This document shows, one piece after another, positions 5,925 through 12,536 of a DNA stretch of 13,142 nt. The stretch is taken from positions 1 to 13,142 of the forward strand of contig URTD01000035.1 in NCBI GenBank assembly GCA_900550735.1, in the 5' to 3' direction. Under the pieces are notes generated by a model, which did not search any database, was not told the DNA's origin, and saw only the letters and a list, made by a program, of their open reading frames with translations. The position numbers were made by a program, and so were the translations under genes. The stretch comes from an uncultured Collinsella sp. GTDB taxonomy: Bacteria; Actinomycetota; Coriobacteriia; Coriobacteriales; Coriobacteriaceae. The stretch's first letter is position 1. Every line of letters begins with the position of its first letter.

Positions 5925-7304
5925 ATGGATACTCAGAGCCCAACATATTCCGATGACGAGCTGACCGCAGCGCTTGCCGAGCACCTGGCGTCGCTCGATC
6001 GCGACGACAGCTATCGCGTGGAGCGTGTACTTAAGCGCTCGTCCGTTGAAGCAACCGAGCTCGTGTACTTTGAAGGAACCGGCGGTGGTTCGCTCGGCCC
6101 CTTTGTCCGTAAACGCATCGATGCTTCGGCTCAAATCGGCGGGGCATACGAGCGTCTGTTTGCCGCTCAGCGGGCAGGCAGGCGTTTTGAGCACCTGCCC
6201 AGAATCGTCGATTGTCGTCGTGTGGGCGACGAGCTCAACGTGGTTATGGAATACATCGAAGGGGAGACGCTCGGGGCGCTGGTGGACCGTCTGGGAGCCA
6301 CCCCCGATTATGCGCGTGAATTGTATCCTGCCCTATGCGATGCCGTGGGCGAGCTCCACGCCGGTTTTGCAATAGCGGGGGAGACGTCGGCGCCGGTGAT
6401 CCATCGCGACCTCAAGCCGTCGAATATCATCGTGACAGGTGCCAACTATACGCCTGATGACGGCCTGACATTTTCATCGCTGGTGATTATCGACTTGGGG
6501 ATCGCGCGCGTATGGCGCGATGGCGCCGATGCCGACACCGTCAAGTTTGGCACGCGACCCTATGCGCCGCCCGAGCAGTATGGGTTTGGGCAGACGAGTG
6601 TGCGCAGCGACGTGTACGCGCTGGGCGCCCTGTTGTTCTTCTGCTTGACGGGAGTCGACCCTAAACCAGGGCTCGACATGCGCGAGCAATGCGAGGCGCG
6701 CGGTATTCCCACTCCACTTTCCGATGCCGTCTGCATGTCGATGGCGCTCGATCCGGCCAAGCGTTTTGCGAGTGCGGAAGCATTGGGACGGGCGACGCGC
6801 GCGGCATACGATCTGAGTCGCCCCGTGCGGCCTCCTGCGCCTGCGCCTGTCCGTACTCCAGACTCGGAGACAGTGTTGGCGTCCCAAGGGCTCCAGAAAC
6901 CCGCAGGGCTTCCTGGCCCTGCCGCCTCCGCTGCATGCGGTCTGCTCTCTCGCGTTCCGGAGTCTCTGGGGCGCATTTGGAATACGCTCGTCTGCTTCTC
7001 GCTGCTTGTGTTCTTTGCCGGTAGCCACTTTGCCGTCTTTCACCCCACGGGAGCAAACCAAAGCTACCCGACGTGGCTTCTCATAATCGAGTATTTTTTC
7101 TTTGTCGATGGCCTTATGGTGCTTATGCATTTTGCGCTGCTCGATAAGCGCCGTCTTCGTCGGCGATTCGCATTGCTCGACAGCTATCGCGGCAAGAAGC
7201 TCGCGAAGCTCTTGCTCAAGGCATTGGGTGTGCTGCTCCTATGCATGATCGTCATAGTCGCGGTTGCCAATGCGACCGGCGTCGTCGATACCTCCGCTAC
7301 CTAA
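5925..7304 (+). CDS. Membrane-bound Ser/Thr protein kinase (Hanks type)
   Basis: This 459-residue protein has an N-terminal kinase domain (about 30-295) and a C-terminal membrane part. Visible kinase residues are the ATP lysine, probably K63 (FVRKRI), catalytic HRDLKPSN (160-167) with D162 and N167, a DLG (190-192) in place of DFG, and the APE-like APPEQ (214-218). SDVYALG (228-234) completes subdomain IX. The glycine loop is divergent. Residues 300-345 are a Pro/Ala-rich linker. Three hydrophobic segments follow at about 353-372, 384-405 and 431-450. PknB-type kinases usually have one helix and external PASTA domains, which are absent here. The catalytic residues are present, so activity is expected. 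Start choice is uncertain: GGAGG lies only 2 bases before ATG 5925, with in-frame ATG at 5913 and 5916 and GTG at 5895. It follows the HTH gene by about 98 bases. Confidence 0.85.
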   Translation: MDTQSPTYSDDELTAALAEHLASLDRDDSYRVERVLKRSSVEATELVYFEGTGGGSLGPFVRKRIDASAQIGGAYERLFAAQRAGRRFEHLPRIVDCRRVGDELNVVMEYIEGETLGALVDRLGATPDYARELYPALCDAVGELHAGFAIAGETSAPVIHRDLKPSNIIVTGANYTPDDGLTFSSLVIIDLGIARVWRDGADADTVKFGTRPYAPPEQYGFGQTSVRSDVYALGALLFFCLTGVDPKPGLDMREQCEARGIPTPLSDAVCMSMALDPAKRFASAEALGRATRAAYDLSRPVRPPAPAPVRTPDSETVLASQGLQKPAGLPGPAASAACGLLSRVPESLGRIWNTLVCFSLLVFFAGSHFAVFHPTGANQSYPTWLLIIEYFFFVDGLMVLMHFALLDKRRLRRRFALLDSYRGKKLAKLLLKALGVLLLCMIVIVAVANATGVVDTSAT

Positions 7305-7331
7305 AAGAAAAGGGCCCCATTGGGGCCCTTT
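7302..7331. terminator. Bidirectional terminator between kinase and hydrolase genes
   Basis: AAAGGGCCCC (7309-7318) and GGGGCCCTTT (7322-7331) form a perfect 10-bp stem with a 3-base loop. On the minus strand it continues as CCCTTTTCTTTTA, a good U-rich tail for the hydrolase gene ending at 7342. On the plus strand the tail is weaker (TTTGC). It separates two converging genes. Confidence 0.85.
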
Positions 7332-7341
7332 GCAGTTGCAC

Positions 7342-8475
7342 TTAGATGCGGTTCATCTGAGCGGCGACTTTGTTGTACCAGTCCTGCCACGTGGGCGGGC
7401 AGTACTTTTTGGCCGCTGCCGGGGTAAGGGTGGAGCCGTAGTTGGCGCCCAGATAGGCAACGTGAGCGGAGATGCCCTCGCTCCAGCTGCCAAAGCTGCG
7501 CCAACCGCCGCCACGTGCACTCCAGCCCCAGGCGTTGTAAGAATTGGCACAATAAGCACCCTTGGTGCTCTCGATGCAGGCGATAGCGGGGGACCAACGG
7601 GGGTCGACACCGGTATTCCAAGCGGCGACGGCAAAGTTATAGCCCTGGCCTGCCATGGGGGAGCCGGCGAGATAATTGTCGATGCGGCCTGTCCACTCAT
7701 TAATGAACGAATCGTAATCGGAGCTACCTGTATTGGCGTTGTTCACTGTGGTGTCGATGGTGGTGTTGGTGTTGGTGGCCTGGCTGCTGGAATTGCTGCC
7801 GCTTACGCCCTCGCCCGAGAGCTTCTCGGCGGCAGCGGCCTTATCGGCCTCAAGCTTGGCAAGCTCGGCGGCATTTTCCTGCTCGGCTTTTGCCTGCGCC
7901 TCACTGCGGAGCTGCTGGGCCTGCGCCAGCGCGTCCTCGGCGTTTTTCTGCTCTGCCTCAAGCTGAGACTTGGCCTGCTGGAGCTCGGCCTTGTTCTGCT
8001 CGAGTTCGGTTTGCATGTTATTGAGTTCTTCGATCTCGTCGACGCTCGAGCTCGTGATCTGGTTGGTGTATTTGCAGGTCGTGATGAACTCGCCCAGGCT
8101 CTGCGCGTTGACCAGGAAGCTCACGATGGGATTGGTGCCCTTCTGATACTTGTACAGATCGCGCATGGCGGAGCTTGCCTTGGCCTGCTGCTCGGGAAGC
8201 TTGGCCTCGATTTCCTCGATGCTTGCCTCATTGGAGTCAATCTGCTTTTGCAGGTCATCGAGTTTGGTGCGGGCGTCGTTGTAGGCGCTCGTGGCGGCTT
8301 CGATCTTCTGCTGGGCTGCGGAAAGCTGGTCCTGCGTTGCCTGCGAGGCGGCATACGCCGCAACGGGGGAGAGCATCGGCGTGGCCGTCAGCGCAACGGC
8401 GAGCGCGGCGCTCGTGATGATACGAGCCGGCTTCGACGCAATGAGCGCTGCGGTGCGATGATTCGAATGCTGCAT
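7342..8475 (-). CDS. Secreted coiled-coil protein with lysozyme-like C-terminal domain (probable peptidoglycan hydrolase)
   Basis: This is a 377-residue protein. Residues 1-42 are a signal peptide with the basic part TAALIASKPARIITS, a hydrophobic core, and a likely cut after AYA. Residues 44-220 form a coiled coil resembling the N-terminal part of PcsB/CwlO proteins, including the short NPIVSFLVNAQSLGEFI helix typical of that domain. A Ser/Thr/Asn-rich linker follows (222-252). The C-terminal domain (about 253-377) has WSPAIACIESTKG with a candidate catalytic E302, NAWGWSA, GSWSEGISAHVAYL and a closing YCPPTWQDWYNKVAAQMNRI. This pattern recalls the lysozyme-like/glucosaminidase fold of actinobacterial wall hydrolases. 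It differs from the classic CwlO architecture in having no NlpC/P60 or CHAP domain. AGAGGG 5 bases before the ATG at 8475 fixes the start; a TTG at 8490 is less likely. Confidence 0.75.
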   Translation of the reverse strand: MQHSNHRTAALIASKPARIITSAALAVALTATPMLSPVAAYAASQATQDQLSAAQQKIEAATSAYNDARTKLDDLQKQIDSNEASIEEIEAKLPEQQAKASSAMRDLYKYQKGTNPIVSFLVNAQSLGEFITTCKYTNQITSSSVDEIEELNNMQTELEQNKAELQQAKSQLEAEQKNAEDALAQAQQLRSEAQAKAEQENAAELAKLEADKAAAAEKLSGEGVSGSNSSSQATNTNTTIDTTVNNANTGSSDYDSFINEWTGRIDNYLAGSPMAGQGYNFAVAAWNTGVDPRWSPAIACIESTKGAYCANSYNAWGWSARGGGWRSFGSWSEGISAHVAYLGANYGSTLTPAAAKKYCPPTWQDWYNKVAAQMNRI

Positions 8476-8538
8476 CCAGTCCCTCTGCAATCAATCGTAG
8501 GTTATGGTTCGAACGGTATTCTACTACTGCTTTCGACC

Positions 8539-8584
8539 TCAACTTGAACCTTAAAGGTTCCAAAGGGTCAAGTTGAACTTGAGG
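8539..8584. repeat. Overlapping dyads upstream of the coiled-coil hydrolase gene
   Basis: Two perfect 7+1+7 palindromes lie side by side: GAACCTTAAAGGTTC at 8546-8560 and TCAAGTTGAACTTGA at 8568-8582. In addition, TCAACTTGA (8539-8547) is the reverse complement of TCAAGTTGA (8568-8576), so an outer stem can enclose the first palindrome. The block lies 64-109 bases upstream of the ATG at 8475, where an operator or a leader structure would act. The second dyad, flanked by GG, resembles MerR-family operators in overall form only. Confidence 0.5.
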
Positions 8585-8647
8585 CTTTGGCTTTGACCTG
8601 CAGTTATGATGAATTGTTGAGAAACCATAGAGTTCAACTTTAACGTT

Positions 8648-8659
8648 ACAGAGCTCTGT
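8648..8659. repeat. Perfect 12-bp palindrome downstream of the MOSC gene
   Basis: ACAGAGCTCTGT is a perfect palindrome 51 bases after the MOSC stop (minus strand). No U-run follows it on the minus strand. It is too short to call a terminator. The rest of the intergenic stretch 8585-8709 holds further partial copies of TTCAACTT but no recognisable gene. Confidence 0.3.
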
Positions 8660-8709
8660 TTGAGAGGAGTTTTGGGCTGTAAAAGCCATCTCAACGTGGG
8701 GTTTTATAA

Positions 8710-9342
8710 CTACAGCGTGCCCTTCTGGCGAGCCTGCTCAATCTCTTCGAGGGCCTCGGCGGGGGTGAACGAACAGGTGCCGTCGCCGAGTTTGATTACC
8801 TGGATATCGTCGCCGGCGTAGACCTCTCCGCCCTTTAGTACCACGCCAAAAACGCCCTCGTGGGGAAAGATGCAGTCGCCGGCGAGATAGTAGATGGCAC
8901 AGCGTGTGTGGCAGACCTTGCCGATTTGGCTGATTTCGACAAGCACGTCGCTTCCAAGCTTGAGCTGTGTGCCCAAGGGGAGCGAGAGCAGGTTGATGCC
9001 CCGGGTTGTGAAGTTCTCGCCAAAGTCGCCCTCGTGCACATCGAGCCCGCGCGCCTGCGCCGTCTGGATAGACTCTGCAGCAAAAAAGGAAACCTGGCGG
9101 TGCCAATGCCCGGCGTGTGCGTCGGAGGCGAGGCCAAATTGCTCTATAACGGTGTCGTGCCCGTCGGCGACGGGTGACTTACGCGTGCCTTTGTGTGCCG
9201 ACGTGTTGATCGAGACGATGCGGGCGGGTCCGTTGTAGGCGTCGTTTGCCGTGCACAGGGGAGCGGTCGCTTTCGCACGTTCCGCCAGCTCGCGCCTCGC
9301 GGCATTGAGGATGGGATTATCGGTCGGATGGTCTTGGGGCAC
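8710..9342 (-). CDS. MOSC-domain protein
   Basis: This is a 210-residue MOSC (molybdenum cofactor sulfurase C-terminal) protein, a stand-alone type as in YiiM-like proteins. Visible signature parts are IVSINTSAHKGTRK (42-55), FGLASDAHAGHWHRQVSF (69-86), GDFGENFTTRGINL (105-118) and EISQIGKVCHTRCAIYY (136-152), with C144 and C148 in the usual CH.RC motif. It ends with GVFGVVLKGGEVYAGDDI (163-180). MOSC proteins bind molybdenum cofactor or sulfur and reduce N-hydroxylated bases in some bacteria. No other molybdenum genes are in view, so the role is open. The start is placed at GTG 9342 because GAAAGG lies 7 bases upstream; the frame stays open to GTG 9375, which has no ribosome binding site. 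It diverges from the D-Asp ligase gene. Confidence 0.8.
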   Translation of the reverse strand: MPQDHPTDNPILNAARRELAERAKATAPLCTANDAYNGPARIVSINTSAHKGTRKSPVADGHDTVIEQFGLASDAHAGHWHRQVSFFAAESIQTAQARGLDVHEGDFGENFTTRGINLLSLPLGTQLKLGSDVLVEISQIGKVCHTRCAIYYLAGDCIFPHEGVFGVVLKGGEVYAGDDIQVIKLGDGTCSFTPAEALEEIEQARQKGTL

Positions 9343-9386
9343 GTGCGCGCCTTTCGCTCGAGGATGGCAATACACTGAATCCTACA

Positions 9387-9412
9387 ACAATGGTAGGTTC
9401 ATTGCCCATTGT
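9387..9412. repeat. Short inverted repeat upstream of the MOSC gene
   Basis: ACAATGG (9387-9393) and CCATTGT (9406-9412) form a 7-bp inverted repeat around 12 bases. It overlaps a second small inverted pair, CCTAC/GTAGG (9381-9395). This lies 45-70 bases upstream of the MOSC start. It could be an operator or a leader hairpin. The remainder of 9376-9490 shows nothing recognisable. Confidence 0.25.
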
Positions 9413-9490
9413 CATACAACGGTGAGCGCCGTCTTCGTGCTGGCCTTCGTGCTGGACGATTACGTCGATTGCCATAGATACGGTGGAGCT

Positions 9491-9520
9491 TTGGGCGCCG
9501 GCGGCTTGGCACGCTAGAAT
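9491..9520 (+). promoter_or_regulatory. Candidate promoter of the D-aspartate ligase gene
   Basis: TTGGGC (9491-9496) and TAGAAT (9515-9520) are spaced by 18 bases. They give an RNA start near 9527, about 50 bases before the ATG at 9577. AGGAAG at 9566-9571 is the ribosome binding site. Confidence 0.5.
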
Positions 9521-9576
9521 AAATCAGTTGCGCAAAGACCGCCCGTTGTGTGGGCAGTTCATGATAGGAAGTTTCC

Positions 9577-10833
9577 ATGGCATTGCAGTTTACAGAGCGC
9601 GAGTTCATCCCCGTGCTGCTCGGTGGCGACATCAACGCCTACTCGGTGGCGCGCGCCTTCTACGAGGAGTACCAGGTCAAGAGTCTGGTCTTTGGCAAGT
9701 ACCAGACGGGTCCCGCGTACCGCAGCCAGATTATCGACTACACGCCCAACGTGGATATCGACACCATGCCCGTGATGCTCAAAACCGTCAACGGCATTGC
9801 CCAAGCGCATGCCGACAAGACGATTGTCCTTGTGGGCTGTGGCGATAACTATGTTGCCCTCGTGGCTCAGGCCAAGGATGCCCATGAGTTGGCGGATAAC
9901 ATCGTCGCGCCTTACGCTCCCTATAGCATGCTTGAACAGTGTCAGAAGAAGGAGATCTTCTACGAGCTGTGCGAGAAGCATGGCGTGCCCTATCCGCACA
10001 CGTTTACCTTTACCAAGGCGATGCTCAATGCCCAGGGTGAGGCGCCTGCCGAAGTGCTCGACCAGATCGATTTTCCCTACCCGATGATTCTGAAGCCTTC
10101 CGACGGCATCATGTGGTGGCAGCATGAGTTCGAGGGCCAGAAGAAGGCCTATGAGATTGCCGACCGCGCCGAGCTGGAACAGGTCATTCGCGATTCGTAT
10201 GCCAGCGGCTACACCGACGATCTGATCTTGCAGGATCGCGTGCCCGGCAACGACGAGTACATGCGCGTGCTCACCAGCTATTCCGACCGCAACGGTAAGG
10301 TCCGCATGATGTGCCTGGGCCATGTGCTGCTCGAGGAGCATCAGCCCCACGGTGTCGGCAACCATGCCTGTATCATTACCGAGCCCAACGACGAACTCAT
10401 GGGCGGCGTGCGCAAGCTGCTCGAGGACCTTCACTTTGTGGGCTATTCCAACTTTGACGTTAAGTACGACGAGCGCGACGGCTCGTTTAAGTTCTTCGAT
10501 TTCAACACGCGCCAGGGCCGCAGCAACTACTACGTCACCAACAGCGGCTTTAACGTTGCCAAGTATGTGGTGGACGAGTATGTGTTCAACCGCCCGTTTG
10601 AGCCGGAGTTTGTGACGGCGCAGGACGAGGCCCTGTGGATGGTCGTCCCCATGGGCGTCGTCGACAAGTACGTCAAGGATCCCGAGCTGCGCGCTAAGGT
10701 GCATCGCCTGGACAAGGAAGGTAAGGGCGCCGACCCTTCGTTTATGAAGGGCGACTTTGTCTTTAACCGCTGGCTGCGCATGTGGCACACCAAGCTGCGC
10801 CACTTTAAGCTGTTCAAGACGTATTACAAGTAG
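9577..10833 (+). CDS. ATP-grasp carboxylate-amine ligase, probable D-aspartate ligase of the cell wall
   Basis: This is a 418-residue ATP-grasp protein. It begins with FIPVLLGGDINAYSVARAFYEEYQVKSLVFGKYQTGP (10-46), the N-terminal signature of the group that includes Enterococcus faecium Asl. That enzyme adds D-aspartate to the epsilon-amino group of lysine in UDP-MurNAc-pentapeptide at the inner face of the membrane. ATP-grasp parts are visible: FPYPMILKPSD, LILQDRVPGNDEYMRVLTSY, and the metal-binding FKFFDFNTRQGRSNYY near residue 310. The length is close to the known ligase. The aspartate racemase gene follows 84 bases downstream, as expected for a D-Asp cross-bridge pathway. Other members of this fold ligate other amino acids, so the substrate is inferred from the neighbour. 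AGGAAG precedes the ATG by 5 bases. Confidence 0.78.
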   Translation: MALQFTEREFIPVLLGGDINAYSVARAFYEEYQVKSLVFGKYQTGPAYRSQIIDYTPNVDIDTMPVMLKTVNGIAQAHADKTIVLVGCGDNYVALVAQAKDAHELADNIVAPYAPYSMLEQCQKKEIFYELCEKHGVPYPHTFTFTKAMLNAQGEAPAEVLDQIDFPYPMILKPSDGIMWWQHEFEGQKKAYEIADRAELEQVIRDSYASGYTDDLILQDRVPGNDEYMRVLTSYSDRNGKVRMMCLGHVLLEEHQPHGVGNHACIITEPNDELMGGVRKLLEDLHFVGYSNFDVKYDERDGSFKFFDFNTRQGRSNYYVTNSGFNVAKYVVDEYVFNRPFEPEFVTAQDEALWMVVPMGVVDKYVKDPELRAKVHRLDKEGKGADPSFMKGDFVFNRWLRMWHTKLRHFKLFKTYYK

Positions 10834-10842
10834 ATGAGTGCG

Positions 10843-10881
10843 GCGCCCGTCCGGTTTGCATCGGGCGGGCGCGGGTATGAT
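10843..10881 (+). promoter_or_regulatory. GC-rich hairpin followed by a candidate -10 box before the racemase gene
   Basis: GCGCCCGTCC (10843-10852) and GGGCGGGCGC (10863-10872) form a 10-bp stem with one G-U pair, right after the ligase stop. There is no U-run. TATGAT follows at 10876-10881, with only a weak -35 (GGTTTG or TTTGCA). The hairpin may reduce readthrough while the -10 box gives the racemase gene its own start. Both are inferred. Confidence 0.35.
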
Positions 10882-10917
10882 ACGCGCAATTGCGCAAGCG
10901 TCACCAAGGAGGCGGCG

Positions 10918-11664
10918 ATGGAAAAGCTGGGAGTTATCGGCGGCATGGGCGCCGAGGCCACGTCGTATTACTACGACCAAGTGGTGCGTCATACGGCTGC
11001 TGCCTGCGATCAGGAACATATCGACATGGTGGTGCTCTCCAAGTCGACCATACCCGACCGCACGCTGGCCATTAAGACCGGCGAGCATGCCAAGCTGCTG
11101 GCGACCATGAAAGAGTGTGCCCGGGCACTCGAGTCGCTGGGCTGTGCGCACATTGCCATTCCCTGCAACACGTCGCACTACTTCTACGACCAGATCCAGT
11201 CGTTTACGAAGGTGCCGATTATCCACATGCCGCGTGAGTCGGTTCGTTATGCCCTTGCGGGTGCGGTGATGGGGGAGTGCGAGTTCGACCCCAACCTGAG
11301 TGTGCCGGCCGAGCCGGTGCATAAGATCGGCATCATGGGCACCGATGGCACCGTGGGCGCGGGCGTCTACGGCCGCGAATGTAAGGCTGCGGGTGTTGAG
11401 GTCGTCTATCCCAGCGAGAAACGTCAGAACGATGTGATGTCGCTTATCTACGATGATGTGAAGGCCGGACGTGAGCCCGATATGGATAAGTTCGACCGCG
11501 TGATGTGGGAGTTCGCCCGTAGCGGCTGCGACCGCGTCATTCTGGCCTGCACCGAGCTCTCGGTGCTGCAGAAGTACCGAGAGATGCCCGAGATCACCCT
11601 CGACGCCATGGATGTCCTGGTGCGCGAATCCATCATCCGTAGCGGTGCCCCCTACCGCCTCTAG
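10918..11664 (+). CDS. Aspartate/glutamate racemase family protein, probable aspartate racemase
   Basis: This 248-residue protein has the PLP-independent aspartate/glutamate racemase fold. It starts with MEKLGVIGGMGAEATSYYYDQV. The two catalytic cysteines are present: C83 in IPCNTSHYF and C211 in ILACTELSVL. MSLIYDDVKAGREP (174-187) is also typical. Such enzymes interconvert L- and D-aspartate. The gene order with the ATP-grasp ligase suggests it supplies D-Asp for the cell wall, comparable to the racemase gene beside asl in Enterococcus faecium. The start at 10918 is set by AAGGAGG 5 bases upstream; an ATG at 10834 would add 28 residues that run through the hairpin/-10 region. A stretch of about 15 residues (119-133) lies between conserved parts. 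Confidence 0.85.
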   Translation: MEKLGVIGGMGAEATSYYYDQVVRHTAAACDQEHIDMVVLSKSTIPDRTLAIKTGEHAKLLATMKECARALESLGCAHIAIPCNTSHYFYDQIQSFTKVPIIHMPRESVRYALAGAVMGECEFDPNLSVPAEPVHKIGIMGTDGTVGAGVYGRECKAAGVEVVYPSEKRQNDVMSLIYDDVKAGREPDMDKFDRVMWEFARSGCDRVILACTELSVLQKYREMPEITLDAMDVLVRESIIRSGAPYRL

Positions 11665-11670
11665 CTTCCG

Positions 11671-11698
11671 ACCTGTCAAAAAGGGACAGGTTAATTTT
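11671..11698 (+). terminator. Terminator after the racemase gene
   Basis: ACCTGTC (11671-11677) and GACAGGT (11685-11691) form a 7-bp stem with a 7-base loop (AAAAAGG), followed by TAATTTT. It lies 6 bases after the racemase stop. It is weaker than the second hairpin downstream. Confidence 0.6.
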
Positions 11699-11723
11699 GG
11701 TAGGTTTTATCTGGTGAAACAGT

Positions 11724-11762
11724 AAAGGCCTCGGCTCGTTTGGTGCGAGCCGAGGCCTTTTG
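11724..11762. terminator. Strong terminator between racemase and EcfT genes
   Basis: A perfect 15-bp stem (11724-11738 with 11746-11760) with a 7-base loop ends in TTTT on the plus strand. The minus strand end has TTTA. It can stop both the racemase transcript and the converging ECF transcript. Confidence 0.85.
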
Positions 11763-11789
11763 CGTTGGGCGGTTGCTGTCAGTGGTGAA

Positions 11790-12536
11790 CTAGAACAGGA
11801 AGCCAATGGAGATGAGGGCGATGCTGACGATGAGCACGGCGATGTCCAGGCCTTTGATGGGGTAGCGCTTGTACGAGCTGGCGCGCGTACGCAGGTAGAA
11901 GCCGCGCTGTTCTGCCGCCAAGGCTGTGGCATCGGTCTTGCCCACGCTCGAGATGAGCAGCGGCACGCACAGTGGCAGCATGAGCTTAAGCTTCTTGATG
12001 GGGTTCTTGGTGTCGTACTCGACGCCGCGTGCGGTCTGCGCCTCCATGATGGCGTTCATCTCCTGACCAAACACCGGCACAAAGCGCAACGCCGTGGTAA
12101 AGGTGAAGGCATAGCGATACGGCACGTGCAGCACCTCGACGCAGGCGTTGGCAAGGTCGTTGAGCTTGGTCACCATGAGCATGAGGATGAGTGGTAACGC
12201 CACACCCAGCAGGCGCAGGCAGGCCTTCGATCCTGTGATGAGGCCCGTGTCGGTGATAAAGCCCCACACCACGTTGCCATCGCGCATAAAGGCCAGCTGG
12301 AGCACCAGCATGATAAGCGCGAGCGGAATCAGCAACTTGAGCAGCGAGAACAGACGGTCGACGACGCCGGCATAGGCACCCAGTGCAAGGGTGAGTGCCA
12401 AAAAGCCCAGCAGCGCCACGTAGGTGTCGGACAAGAAGATGCCGACGATGATGGCGGCGGCGAGGCCCAGTTTGACGACGGGATTCAGGCGATGCAGCAG
12501 CGTATCGCCCGGCATGTAGTCGATGACGTTAACCAC
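11790..12536 (-). CDS. ecfT: Energy-coupling factor transporter transmembrane protein EcfT
   Basis: EcfT is the membrane scaffold that couples the ECF ATPases to a substrate-binding S component. The product is 248 residues, within the usual 240-270. It has an N-terminal segment LLHRLNPVVKL (13-23) typical of EcfT, several membrane helices (about 23-60, 65-83, 104-125, 188-197, 229-248), and the two cytoplasmic coupling motifs: EAQTARG (165-171) and, in place of a second ARG, EQRG (209-212). I place the start at GTG 12536, which overlaps the ATPase stop by 8 bases; AAGGAG lies 10 bases upstream. An upstream ATG at 12569 would add 11 residues inside the ATPase gene. The overlap indicates tight translational coupling with the ATPase. 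Confidence 0.85.
   Translation of the reverse strand: MVNVIDYMPGDTLLHRLNPVVKLGLAAAIIVGIFLSDTYVALLGFLALTLALGAYAGVVDRLFSLLKLLIPLALIMLVLQLAFMRDGNVVWGFITDTGLITGSKACLRLLGVALPLILMLMVTKLNDLANACVEVLHVPYRYAFTFTTALRFVPVFGQEMNAIMEAQTARGVEYDTKNPIKKLKLMLPLCVPLLISSVGKTDATALAAEQRGFYLRTRASSYKRYPIKGLDIAVLIVSIALISIGFLF

Noticed and set aside
8539..8600. CtsR (GGTCAAA repeat) or HspR (HAIR) operator
   Set aside because: Single GGTCAAG/TTTGACC-like words occur but not in the required tandem or spacing, and no chaperone or protease gene is adjacent.
9343..9375. Longer MOSC start at GTG 9375
   Set aside because: No ribosome binding site precedes it, whereas GAAAGG lies 7 bases before GTG 9342. The extra residues match no conserved part.
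9559..11679. A 706-codon open frame on the minus strand covering the ligase and racemase genes
   Set aside because: It is an antisense shadow produced by the codon bias of two real genes on the plus strand. Both plus-strand genes have clear families, motifs and ribosome binding sites, and the antisense protein shows no family pattern.
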